This document shows positions 23,937 to 32,455 of a stretch of DNA of 64,000 nucleotides, in pieces (within the stretch, counting starts at the first letter, position 1; every line of letters begins with the position of its first letter). The notes under the pieces were generated by a model. It was not told the origin of the DNA. It searched no databases and saw nothing but the letters and a program-made list of their open reading frames with translations. The position numbers and the translations under genes were made by a program. The stretch covers positions 62,001 through 126,000 of the forward strand of contig CAVVDT010000013.1 in NCBI GenBank assembly GCA_963747005.1, written 5' to 3'. The stretch is from CAVVDT01 sp963747005. GTDB lineage: Bacteria > Pseudomonadota > Alphaproteobacteria > Rhizobiales > Aestuariivirgaceae.

Positions 23937-23972
23937 GCGGACCAATTGACAGAATTGAAGAAGAGAACAAAA

Positions 23973-24728
23973 ATGCTTGAAATCAAGAACTTGCACGTGA
24001 AAGTTGAGGCCGAGGACAGGGAAATCCTGCGCGGCGTCGATCTGAGCGTCGGGGCCGGCGAGGTGCATGCCATCATGGGACCGAACGGCTCGGGCAAGTC
24101 GACGCTTTCCTATGTGCTGACCGGCCGCGACGGCTATGAGGTGACGGAAGGCTCGGTCATCTACAAGGGCGAGGACTTGCTGGCCATGGAGGTGGACGAG
24201 CGGGCCGCCAAGGGCGTGTTCCTCGCCTTCCAGTATCCGGTCGAAATCCCCGGCGTGGCGACCATGCAGTTCCTGAAAGTGGCGCTCAATGCCCAGAAGA
24301 AGGCGCGCGGCGAGCCCGAACTGACCACCCCCGATTTCATGCGCCTGGTGCGCGAGCGCTCGCAAAAGCTCGGCATCGCCACGGAGATGCTCAAGCGGCC
24401 GGTGAATGTCGGCTTTTCGGGCGGCGAGAAAAAGCGCGCCGAAATCCTCCAGATGGCCATTCTGGAACCCACCTTGTGCATTCTCGATGAAACCGATTCT
24501 GGCCTCGACATCGATGCCCTCAAGGTGGTGGCCGACGGCGTCAACGCCCTGCGCTCGCCCGACCGCGCGATGATCGTCATTACCCATTACCAGCGGCTGC
24601 TCGATTATATCGTGCCCGATGTCGTGCATGTGCTCTCCAAGGGCCGCATCGTGCGCACCGGCGACAAGTCGCTGGCGCTGGAACTGGAAAAGTCGGGTTA
24701 CGCGGCTTATGCCGACGAGGCCGCCTGA
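23973..24728 (+). CDS. sufC: Suf ATPase SufC
   Basis: The ABC-type ATPase of the SufBCD scaffold drives conformational changes during cluster assembly and is soluble, not a transporter. The 251-residue product has Walker A GPNGSGKST, Q-loop FQYPVEIPGV, signature FSGGEKKRAEI and Walker B LCILDETDSGLDID, with the switch histidine in ITHYQRLLDYI. The ATG at 23973 follows GAAGAAGAG. Its stop overlaps the sufD start (TGATG), so the two are translationally coupled. Confidence 0.97.
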   Translation: MLEIKNLHVKVEAEDREILRGVDLSVGAGEVHAIMGPNGSGKSTLSYVLTGRDGYEVTEGSVIYKGEDLLAMEVDERAAKGVFLAFQYPVEIPGVATMQFLKVALNAQKKARGEPELTTPDFMRLVRERSQKLGIATEMLKRPVNVGFSGGEKKRAEILQMAILEPTLCILDETDSGLDIDALKVVADGVNALRSPDRAMIVITHYQRLLDYIVPDVVHVLSKGRIVRTGDKSLALELEKSGYAAYADEAA

Positions 24729-26023
24729 TGGATGCGCTAGTGCAGAAAACTGCGGCTGAAACCGCCTGGATCGACGGCGGAGCGGGGCTTTCCTGGCTCG
24801 GCGCTGCCGGGCGCAAGGCCGCGGAAAGTTTTGCCCGTTCGGGGCTTCCCAACCGGCGGCTGGAAGACTGGAAGTGGACCGACCTGAAGCGCCTGATCGA
24901 CGGCGCCTATCCGCCGGTCGGTGCGGTGAAGACGAACGCAGGCGAGATCGATCAACTGGTCGCCGCATCGCCGCTGAAGGACATCGCCGCTACCCGTCTG
25001 GTGTTCGTCAACGGCCGCTTCGATGCCGGTCGTTCGCTGATCGATGCAAAGGCCGGTATCGAGATCGTACCGCTGTCGGCCGCCGAGCGCCCCGAATGGG
25101 TGAAGGTCACCGGCACTGACGACGACCCCATCGATGATCTGAACCTCGCCCATGTGAGCGACGGTGCCGCCTTGCGGGTGCCGGCAGGTGTCAAGCCTGG
25201 AGGTGTGATCGAGCTTTGCTTCGTTTCTGCCCCCGGCGAGGCGGCGACCGTCACCACCCGCAACGTGGTGGTCATGGAGGAAGGCGCGGGCCTGACGCTG
25301 ATCGAAACCCACCTGGGCAATGCCGTGGCGCATGTCGCCAACTCGGTGACCGAGGTCAATCTGGGCAAGGGTGCCCGGCTGGACCGCATCAAGTTGCAGC
25401 GCGACGACGGCGGGTCGTTCCATCTCGCCAACCTTGTTGCGAGCCTCGGCGAGGGGGCCGATTTCCACGATTTCACCTTCACCCTGGGGGCCCGCGTCAG
25501 CCGCCAGCAGGGCTTTGTGCGTTTTGCCGGCGAGGGGGCGAATGCCCGCATTGCCGGGGCCTACCTGCTGGGCGGTCACCAGCATGCCGATACCCGCCTG
25601 GTGGTCGACCATGCGGTGCCGGGAGGCGCCAGCCGCGAACTCTTCAAATGTGTCATGGACGATGAGGCGCGCGGCATCTTCCAGGGCAAGGTGGTGGTCA
25701 GGCCCGATGCCCAGAAGACCGACGGCAAGCAGTCGAGCCACGGCCTCCTGTTGTCGCCGACGGCGGAGTTCGATGCCAAGCCCGAACTGGAGATCTTTGC
25801 CGATGACGTGGTCTGCGGCCACGGCGCCACCTCGGGCGAGATCGATGACGATCACATGTTCTACCTGCGCGCCCGCGGCATCCCGGAAGCCGAGGCCCGA
25901 TCCTTGCTGGTCGCCGCCTTCGTGGGCGAGGCCATCGAGGCGGTGGAGAATGAGGCGATCCGCGATGTGTTGTCCGATCTGGCGGGGCGCTGGCTCGCCG
26001 GCGAGCGGGGGACAGGGGCATGA
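24728..26023 (+). CDS. sufD: Suf scaffold subunit SufD
   Basis: SufD is the partner of SufB and SufC in the cluster scaffold and is needed for iron entry. The 431-residue product opens with NRRLEDWKWTDLKRLI, a family signature, and has the C-terminal SufB/D core with SSHGLLLSPTAEFDAKPELE, CGHGATSGEIDDDHMFYL and ARGIPEAEARSLL. The histidine in CGHGAT is conserved. It starts within the sufC stop and ends four bases into sufS (ATGA), a tightly packed operon. Confidence 0.96.
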   Translation: MDALVQKTAAETAWIDGGAGLSWLGAAGRKAAESFARSGLPNRRLEDWKWTDLKRLIDGAYPPVGAVKTNAGEIDQLVAASPLKDIAATRLVFVNGRFDAGRSLIDAKAGIEIVPLSAAERPEWVKVTGTDDDPIDDLNLAHVSDGAALRVPAGVKPGGVIELCFVSAPGEAATVTTRNVVVMEEGAGLTLIETHLGNAVAHVANSVTEVNLGKGARLDRIKLQRDDGGSFHLANLVASLGEGADFHDFTFTLGARVSRQQGFVRFAGEGANARIAGAYLLGGHQHADTRLVVDHAVPGGASRELFKCVMDDEARGIFQGKVVVRPDAQKTDGKQSSHGLLLSPTAEFDAKPELEIFADDVVCGHGATSGEIDDDHMFYLRARGIPEAEARSLLVAAFVGEAIEAVENEAIRDVLSDLAGRWLAGERGTGA

Positions 26024-27282
26024 GCGCCATCATCACCGTGCCCAGGGAGAAGGCCGCACCGCCCGCCTTCGATGCCGAGAAGGCGCGGGCCGATTTTCCC
26101 ATTCTTTCCAGGGAAGTCTACGGCAAGCCGCTCACCTATCTCGATAACGCCGCCTCCGCCCAGAAGCCGCGCGTGGTGATCGAGGCGGTTAAGCACGCCT
26201 ACGAGATGGAATATGCCAACGTGCATCGCGGCCTGCATTTCCTCTCCAACACGGCAACGCAGAATTTCGAGGATGCCCGCGAGGCGGTGAGAAAGTTCCT
26301 CAATGCCGGCTCGACCGAGGAGATCGTCTTCACCCGCAATGCCACGGAGGCCATCAACCTGGTGGCGTCGAGCTTCGGTGGCATGGTGCTGGGGGAGGGC
26401 GACGAGATCATCCTTTCCATCCTCGAGCACCATTCCAACATCGTGCCCTGGCACTTCCACCGCGAGCGTCGCGGCGCCGTGCTCAAGTGGGCGCCGGTGG
26501 ACGATGACGGCAATTTCCTGCTGGAAGAGTTCGAAAGGCTGTTCACCCCGCGCACCAGAATGGTGGCCATCACCCAGATGTCGAACGCCCTGGGCAGCAT
26601 AGTGCCGGTGAAGGAGGTGGTGCGCATCGCCCATGCGCGCGGCGTGCCGGTGCTCATCGACGGCAGCCAGTCTGCCGTGCACATGCCGGTGGACGTGCGC
26701 GACATGGGCTGCGACTTCTTCGTTTTCACCGGCCACAAGACCTATGGGCCGTCGGGCATCGGGGTGCTTTACGCCAGGAAGGAGCACCTTGAGGCCATGC
26801 CGCCCTATCAGGGTGGCGGCGAAATGATCGGCGAGGTGTCGACCGACCGCATCACCTATGCCGCCCCGCCGCATCGCTTCGAGGCCGGAACGCCGGCTAT
26901 CGTCCAGGCCATCGGGCTCGGCGTGGCGCTGGATTACATGATGGGCTTCGATCGTGAGGCCATCGTGGCGCATGAACAGATGCTGCTGGACTATGCGATG
27001 CAGGAGCTTTCCGGCATCAACACCCTGAAGGTCATCGGGCAAGCGCGCGACAAGGGCGCCATCGTGGCGTTCACCATGCAGGGCGCCCATGCCCACGACA
27101 TTTCCACCGTCATCGACCGTTACGGTGTGGCGGTGCGGGCGGGAACCCATTGCACCATGCCGCTGCTCGAGCGTTTCGGCGTTACCGCCACCTGCCGTGC
27201 CTCGTTCGCGCTTTACAACACCCGGGACGACGTCGACCGGCTGGTCGATGCCTTGAAGGCGGCGGCGCGGATATTCATCTAA
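26020..27282 (+). CDS. sufS: Cysteine desulfurase SufS
   Basis: A group II cysteine desulfurase that supplies persulfide to the SUF scaffold. In the 420-residue product the opening FPILSREVYGKPLTYLDNAA is typical, the PLP lysine lies in FTGHKTYGPSGIG, and the active cysteine in RAGTHCTMPLLERFG, with ATCRASFALYNT after it. The usual RAGHHCAQPL is altered here to RAGTHCTMPL, keeping the cysteine; the second histidine is replaced. No sufE is present in the window, so the sulfur acceptor must be elsewhere or SufU-like. ATGA overlap with sufD. Confidence 0.95.
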   Translation: MSAIITVPREKAAPPAFDAEKARADFPILSREVYGKPLTYLDNAASAQKPRVVIEAVKHAYEMEYANVHRGLHFLSNTATQNFEDAREAVRKFLNAGSTEEIVFTRNATEAINLVASSFGGMVLGEGDEIILSILEHHSNIVPWHFHRERRGAVLKWAPVDDDGNFLLEEFERLFTPRTRMVAITQMSNALGSIVPVKEVVRIAHARGVPVLIDGSQSAVHMPVDVRDMGCDFFVFTGHKTYGPSGIGVLYARKEHLEAMPPYQGGGEMIGEVSTDRITYAAPPHRFEAGTPAIVQAIGLGVALDYMMGFDREAIVAHEQMLLDYAMQELSGINTLKVIGQARDKGAIVAFTMQGAHAHDISTVIDRYGVAVRAGTHCTMPLLERFGVTATCRASFALYNTRDDVDRLVDALKAAARIFI

Positions 27283-27303
27283 GCGGGAAGGAAGAAGACA
27301 GTC

Positions 27304-27714
27304 ATGGACGACCAGAATACATCCTGCGCCCCCGCCGCCCCTACCGGGCCCGTCGGGCATATGGACCCCAGCGTCGAGAGCGCCGACAGCGCCATTCCGC
27401 CGGAGGAATTGCGGCGCATGACCGACGATATGATCGCCGCGCTGAAGACGGTCTTCGATCCTGAAATCCCCGTCGACATCTTCGAACTCGGTCTCATCTA
27501 CAAGATCGACGTGGACGACGATCGCAATGTCGCCATCGACATGACGCTTACAGCACCCGGTTGCCCGGTGGCCGGCGACATGCCGGGCTGGGTGGAAAAC
27601 GCCGTCTCGACGGTAGGCGGCGTGCAGAATGTCAAGGTGAACCTCGTCTTCGATCCGCCGTGGGATGCCTCGCGCATGTCGGACGAGGCCCGCGTCGCCC
27701 TCAATATGTGGTAG
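27304..27714 (+). CDS. sufT: SUF operon MIP18/DUF59 protein SufT
   Basis: SufT proteins help in Fe-S maturation, probably at carrier level, and are common as the late gene in alphaproteobacterial suf operons. The 136-residue product has a variable N-terminal 40 residues and then the DUF59 core: TVFDPEIPVDIFELGLIYKI, TLTAPGCPVAGDMPGWVENA and NVKVNLVFDPPWD. The conserved cysteine is in APGCPV. A GGGAAGGAAG ribosome site precedes the ATG. It sits 21 bp after sufS and 33 bp before sufA. Confidence 0.94.
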   Translation: MDDQNTSCAPAAPTGPVGHMDPSVESADSAIPPEELRRMTDDMIAALKTVFDPEIPVDIFELGLIYKIDVDDDRNVAIDMTLTAPGCPVAGDMPGWVENAVSTVGGVQNVKVNLVFDPPWDASRMSDEARVALNMW

Positions 27715-27747
27715 GCTGAACCTGTCGCCAAAGGACGAATCCCGAAA

Positions 27748-28128
27748 ATGAACCTGACCGTAACTTCGCGCCCGCGCCCCAAGGTGATGTCCCTGACCGA
27801 TGCCGCCGCCGAGCGCGTCCGCGCCCTCATGGCCAAGGCCGACGAACCCGATGCCGTGCTGCGCATCGGCGTCAAGAAGGGCGGCTGCGCCGGCATGGAA
27901 TATACTGTCGACTGGGTCGACCGGCCGGAAAAGTTCGACGAGGTCATCGAGGACAAGGGCGCCCGCGTGGTCATCGACGCCAAGGCGGTGATGTTCCTGC
28001 TCGGCACCGAGATGGACTACAAGGTGGAAAAGCTGAAGTCCGGCTTCACCTTCAACAACCCCAACCAGACGTCGGCCTGTGGCTGCGGCGAATTGGTCGA
28101 ACTGAAGGCCGCCACGCTCGAAGCGTGA
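27748..28128 (+). CDS. sufA: A-type Fe-S carrier (SufA/HesB family)
   Basis: An A-type carrier receives clusters from the SufBCD scaffold and delivers them to apo-proteins. The 126-residue product has the three conserved cysteines as GGCAGMEY and SACGCGE, the standard spacing of IscA/SufA/ErpA proteins, and the LTDAAAERVRALMAK start of the domain. Position at the end of the suf operon makes SufA the best name. There is no evident terminator after it; a TfoX-N gene begins 10 bp downstream. Confidence 0.95.
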   Translation: MNLTVTSRPRPKVMSLTDAAAERVRALMAKADEPDAVLRIGVKKGGCAGMEYTVDWVDRPEKFDEVIEDKGARVVIDAKAVMFLLGTEMDYKVEKLKSGFTFNNPNQTSACGCGELVELKAATLEA

Positions 28129-28138
28129 GCCGCAGGCC

Positions 28139-28510
28139 TTGGCCGCCTCGGGCGAACTGATCGAGTTTCTGAAAGAGCAGATGGCAGGGTTCGGCCCGGT
28201 CTCGGTGCGCCGCATGTTTTCCGGCGCCGGCTTCTTTCGCGACGGCCTGATGTTCGCACTGGTGGCGGGCGATGTGTTCTATCTGAAGGCGGATGAAAGC
28301 AGCCGAAGTGTCTTCGAGGAAGAAGGCCTCGAAGCCTTTTCCTATGCCACCAGCAAGGGCCACAACACCATCATGTCGTTCAGGCGGGCGCCCGAACGCT
28401 GCTTCGACGATCCCGACGACATGACCGAGTGGTGTCGTCTCGCCTTCGAGGCGGCGTTGCGCGCCGGTGCGGGCAAACCGAAGAAGAAGAAGGCAAGGCG
28501 CGGAGCCTGA
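28139..28510 (+). CDS. TfoX/Sxy N-terminal domain protein
   Basis: A 123-residue protein with the TfoX N-terminal domain (VSVRRMFSGAGFFRDGLMFAL, VFYLKADE, MSFRRAPE), ending in a lysine/arginine tail (KPKKKKARRGA). Despite the name, single-domain members are not shown to control competence. The start is a TTG at 28139; the preceding sequence offers no ATG or GTG in frame with a good ribosome site, so the start is uncertain. It follows sufA after 10 bp and may be read through from the suf operon. It converges on the helicase gene. Confidence 0.85.
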   Translation: MAASGELIEFLKEQMAGFGPVSVRRMFSGAGFFRDGLMFALVAGDVFYLKADESSRSVFEEEGLEAFSYATSKGHNTIMSFRRAPERCFDDPDDMTEWCRLAFEAALRAGAGKPKKKKARRGA

Positions 28511-28582
28511 TTCGGTCGCCATTGCCGCTGTGGCCAGACGCGATCCGGCCACCGTCATCGCGCTCTCAGATAGTTCAAGAGG

Positions 28583-28605
28583 ATGCGCGGGTCGAGCCCG
28601 CGCAT
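28583..28605. terminator. Hairpin between convergent genes
   Basis: ATGCGCGGG-TCGAG-CCCGCGCAT forms a perfect 9-bp stem with a 5-nt loop in the 118-bp gap between the TfoX-N gene and the helicase, which are convergent. No T-run follows on either strand, so it is at best a weak or shared terminator, or an mRNA 3' protector. Confidence 0.45.
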
Positions 28606-28628
28606 TACGGGGTGTGGGGTGCCGTTCT

Positions 28629-30152
28629 TTAGGATCTGACCAGCGGCCTGGCGAGAAAGGCGGGCATGTTGCCGGCATGGAAACCCAAAGGCTCGCCGCG
28701 GTCGCCTTCGCGGTCGCGCTTGCGTTCGGGCTGCTGCTTGCGGGGCTCGGCCTTGCGCTCGGGACGCCGCTCGCGGCGCTGCCGGGGCTCATGCCTTTCG
28801 CCGGACTGAACGTCATCCGCCGTTTTTGCGGCGCTTTCAGCGGGCGCAGCTTCGGGTTGATGCTCCTTCGCGGGCCGGGCGGCGGATTCGGGTCCGGGCG
28901 CTGCCGCTTCCCTGGAGCCGCGACGCCCGCGCGCAGCGGGGGAAGCGGACTTCTCACTGCCCCTGGGACTGCCGCGGCCGCGACCGCGGCGCCGGCTGGC
29001 CATGGCTTCGGCGATCTCGTCCTCGCTCGGCTCATGGCCCTGCCATTCGACCTTCATCTGGATGAGGGCTTCGATGGCATGGAAGGTCTTCAGGTCATCC
29101 GGCGTCACCAGGGTGAAGGAATGGCCTTCGCGACCGGCCCGGCCGGTGCGGCCCACCCGGTGCACATAGTCCTCCGGGCTCACGGGCACGTCGAAGTTGA
29201 ACACATGGCTCACCTGCGGGATGTCGAGGCCGCGGGCGGCCACATCGGAGGCGATGAGATAAGTGACTTCGCCGTTGCGGAAGGCTTCCAGCGTCTTGAG
29301 GCGCGAGAACTGATCCATGTCGCCATGCAACGCCGCGGCATTGAAGCCATGGCGCTTGAGCGATTTCTCCAGGGCCGCCACGGTGATCTTGCGGTTGGAA
29401 AAGACGATGGCGTTCTTGATGTTGTCGTAGGTGTGCAGCAATTCGCGCAACTTGGCACGCTTGGCAGCCGGGTCCGACGGCGTCCACACGGCGCGCTGGA
29501 TGAGACTGGCGGCGGTGGAAGATGGCGGCGAGGATTCGACCAGCACCGGATTGTGCAGGAACTGGTTGGTCAGGCGCTGGATCTCGCTGGGCATGGTGGC
29601 CGAGAAAAACAGCGTCTGGCGGGTGATCGGCAGGATGCGGCAAATCTTCTCCACATCGGGAATGAAGCCCATGTCGAGCATCCGGTCGGCTTCGTCCACC
29701 ACCAGGACGTCGATGCCGTGCAGCATCAGCTTGCCGCGTTCGAGATGGTCGAGCAGGCGGCCGGGCGTGGCGATCACGATGTCGGCGCCACGGTCGATCT
29801 TGGCGTTCTGCTCAACGAAGGAAACACCGCCGATGAGCAGCGCAATGGTGAGCTTGTGGTCGCGGCCGAGGCGCTCGAAGGCCTCATGCACCTGCACCGC
29901 CAGTTCGCGCGTCGGCTCCAGCACCAGCGAGCGTGGCATGCGGGCGCGTGCCCGGCCCTTTTCCAGCATGGTGAGCATCGGCAGGGCGAAAGCCGCCGTC
30001 TTGCCGGAACCGGTCTGGGCGAGGCCAAGGACGTCGCGGCGTTCGAGGGCGGGGGGAATGGCCTGGGCCTGGATGGGCGTTGGGGTCTCGAACCCTGCGG
30101 CCTTGACGGCTTCGCGAACCTTGTCGCTGAGCCCGAGTTCATCGAATGTCAT
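28629..30152 (-). CDS. DEAD-box RNA helicase (RhlE-like)
   Basis: ATP-dependent RNA helicase of 507 residues. Visible motifs in order: Q motif (GFETPTPIQAQAIP), motif I AQTGSGKTA, Ia PTRELA, Ib TPGRLLD, II DEAD in VVDEADRMLDMGF, III SAT in FFSATMPSE, and VI HRVGRTGRAG. The C-terminal 130 residues are charged, arginine/glutamate/alanine-rich and probably bind RNA, as in RhlE and other ribosome-assembly or cold-adaptation helicases. The 280-bp upstream region (30153-30432) holds no other gene and could carry a long regulatory leader. No strong ribosome site is seen. Confidence 0.95.
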   Translation of the reverse strand: MTFDELGLSDKVREAVKAAGFETPTPIQAQAIPPALERRDVLGLAQTGSGKTAAFALPMLTMLEKGRARARMPRSLVLEPTRELAVQVHEAFERLGRDHKLTIALLIGGVSFVEQNAKIDRGADIVIATPGRLLDHLERGKLMLHGIDVLVVDEADRMLDMGFIPDVEKICRILPITRQTLFFSATMPSEIQRLTNQFLHNPVLVESSPPSSTAASLIQRAVWTPSDPAAKRAKLRELLHTYDNIKNAIVFSNRKITVAALEKSLKRHGFNAAALHGDMDQFSRLKTLEAFRNGEVTYLIASDVAARGLDIPQVSHVFNFDVPVSPEDYVHRVGRTGRAGREGHSFTLVTPDDLKTFHAIEALIQMKVEWQGHEPSEDEIAEAMASRRRGRGRGSPRGSEKSASPAARGRRGSREAAAPGPESAARPAKEHQPEAAPAESAAKTADDVQSGERHEPRQRRERRPERKAEPRKQQPERKRDREGDRGEPLGFHAGNMPAFLARPLVRS

Positions 30153-30432
30153 GTTTTGGAATAAATAACCTCATGTCGTGCATCTGTGAGATGACGTGGC
30201 AACCACCTGTCTCGGCAACGATGCGGCCTGTTGGTAAGCGGGAATGCATATCCGGTCGCAGGCGGGCCGGGCCCGCTTGCTGACGACTTACCGGCCATAC
30301 CCTGCCGGTCGCGAGTCGCCAATCCCGGAAATTTCCGTGATTGCGGCCAACATAGTGACCACGGGAAAAAAGTCAAACCCCGCCAGCGCGACAAATGTAC
30401 CCTAGGTTAACTGCCGATGCGGGGGCGTCCGG

Positions 30433-32442
30433 TCAAGCCGCGGCGGGCGGCCGCTGTGGCGCGACCCGGTCGAGGTCGCCGCGGTTCCAGCGCCGCCGCC
30501 GGCTGGAAAACCGGTCAACGCTTTCGGTAAAGCGCCGGACATAGAGATCGTTCAGCATGTGCACCGACAGCACCGACATCAGCATGGTCCTGAGACCCGA
30601 ACCCTGCCAGCTGGAGCGCGGCACCACCCGCAGGGCCGCCCGCGCCAGCGCCACCCGGCGGGGACTGAAGAGGCCGACATCGCCGGTCACCCGGCCGGAG
30701 AGATAATGCCGCGATTCCTCGCTCGTCAGGATGCGATCGTTGAGGCGCGGCGGGGTGCGAAAGAGCCGCGTCTGTCCCGAAACCGTGGCCTGCGGCAAGC
30801 GACCGGCGAGCGCGGCGCGCGGCACCAGCTTGCCACGCTGGCGGTCGAACAGGAGTTCCGACGGCAGCCCGAAGGCGAATTCGGCCAGTTGGTGGTCGAG
30901 AAACGGCGTGCGTCCCTCGATCGAGGCGGCCATCTCCGGGCGGTCGTCCAGCGACGTCATGATGTACCACGGCAGATCGCAGGCAACCTTCAGATACTGG
31001 GTGGCGCTCTGCGGGCTCAAACCCTCAAGCCGGCCTTCGGGCAGCCATTGGGCGATCTCGCGCAGGGCAGCGATCGGATCGAGCCCGCCGGCGTGGTCGG
31101 GGTGCAGCATGCGTGACACGATACTGCCGAAGACGAACGGGCGGATGGCCTGATAGGGATAGGCGCCGAACATTGCCTTCACCTGGTCGTGGCGGCGATA
31201 GCCGTTCACCGGCAGGAGACTGGCCACTACGTCCTCGCTTGCCCGCAGCGCCTTCATCTCGGCGGCCACGTTCTTGCCGGCGCGCGCTTCCTCGATCAGC
31301 ATCTGGTGCTGGTACATGCCGTAGCCGCCGAACAGCTCATCGGCGCCAGAACCGGTCATTACCGCTTTCAGGCGTTCGCGCGCCGCCATGCCAAGCAGCA
31401 TCTTGGCGGTGCCGGCGCTGTTGATGAGGGGGATCTCGGCATGCCACACCGAGCGGGTGAATTCCTCCGTCAACTGATCGCCGGTGATGCGGATGGCCGT
31501 GTTCTCGATGCCCAGTTGGCGTGCCGCGTCGGCAGCGGCATTGGCTTCGTCATCGGCATCGTCGCCGAAGCGGATGGTGAATGTCTCGATCTTCTGGTCG
31601 TATTGACGCGCGACGGATTCGAGCACGGCAGCCGAATCGAGCCCGCCCGACAGGAACCCGCCGATGCGTACATCGGCATCGAGCCGCAGCTTGACCGCTT
31701 CATCGAGGCGGGCGCGGAATTCATCCACGGCATCGGCCATCGAGCCCTTGAAGCGGCCCGGTGCCAGCCTGAGCGTCCACCAGGGTTCTTCGATCAGGCC
31801 CGATGCGGTGACTTTCAGATAGTGGCCGGGGCGCACCTGCCTGAGGCCCTTGAACACCGAACGGTCGGGCAGGGGCAGGCCCAGGAACAGCAGCTTCAGG
31901 GTTTCGGCGTCGAGACGCGCCTCGATCAGGGGATGGGCCAGCACCGCCTTGGCTTCCGACCCGAACACCACCGTGCCCCCCGCCTCGGCGTAGAACAGCG
32001 GCTTGGTGCCGAAGCGGTCGCGGGCCAGAAGGAGCGTGCGCGCCCTGGCGTCGTAGAGGGCGAGCGCGAATTCGCCGCGCAGATGGTTGAGGCACCCGAT
32101 CCCGTGGTCCTCATAGAGATGCGGCACCACCTCCACATCGCAACGGCTGCGAAAGCGGTGGCCGCGGTCCATGAGTTGCCTCGACTGGCGGCGAAAATCG
32201 TAGATCTCGCCGTTGAGCGATATCCACACCGAGCCGGTCTCGTTGGACATGGGCTGTCCGCCGCCCTCGGGATCGACCATCGCCATGCGGGCGTGCATGA
32301 GCATGACGCTGTGTTCGGGGTCTACCCAGTAACCGACGCTTTCGGGGCCACGATGGTTGAGCGCATCGACCATGCCGAACAGGTCGTGCGGGTCGAGCCG
32401 ATCACCCCGGCGCCGGCAAAAGGCGCCCGCTATGCCGCACAT
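30433..32442 (-). CDS. AsnB-like glutamine-dependent amidotransferase
   Basis: A 669-codon asparagine synthetase-type enzyme. The start is fixed by MCGIAGAF: Cys2 is the N-terminal glutaminase nucleophile after Met removal. The class II glutaminase domain follows (NGEIYDF, RGEFALALYD), then the synthetase domain with the ATP pyrophosphatase motif LSGGLDSAAV and TGSGADELFGGY. Both half-reactions look intact. It is about 100 residues longer than E. coli AsnB and groups, by length and context, with the secondary-metabolite or surface-modifying members rather than clear housekeeping asparagine synthetase. It begins 13 bp after the AlkB-like gene on the same strand. Confidence 0.88.
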   Translation of the reverse strand: MCGIAGAFCRRRGDRLDPHDLFGMVDALNHRGPESVGYWVDPEHSVMLMHARMAMVDPEGGGQPMSNETGSVWISLNGEIYDFRRQSRQLMDRGHRFRSRCDVEVVPHLYEDHGIGCLNHLRGEFALALYDARARTLLLARDRFGTKPLFYAEAGGTVVFGSEAKAVLAHPLIEARLDAETLKLLFLGLPLPDRSVFKGLRQVRPGHYLKVTASGLIEEPWWTLRLAPGRFKGSMADAVDEFRARLDEAVKLRLDADVRIGGFLSGGLDSAAVLESVARQYDQKIETFTIRFGDDADDEANAAADAARQLGIENTAIRITGDQLTEEFTRSVWHAEIPLINSAGTAKMLLGMAARERLKAVMTGSGADELFGGYGMYQHQMLIEEARAGKNVAAEMKALRASEDVVASLLPVNGYRRHDQVKAMFGAYPYQAIRPFVFGSIVSRMLHPDHAGGLDPIAALREIAQWLPEGRLEGLSPQSATQYLKVACDLPWYIMTSLDDRPEMAASIEGRTPFLDHQLAEFAFGLPSELLFDRQRGKLVPRAALAGRLPQATVSGQTRLFRTPPRLNDRILTSEESRHYLSGRVTGDVGLFSPRRVALARAALRVVPRSSWQGSGLRTMLMSVLSVHMLNDLYVRRFTESVDRFSSRRRRWNRGDLDRVAPQRPPAAA

Positions 32443-32455
32443 GGAGGCCGCTTCC

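Noticed and set aside
25861..28215. A 784-codon minus-strand frame under sufS and sufT
   Set aside because: It is a shadow of well-conserved suf genes in a GC-rich genome, with no motif of its own.
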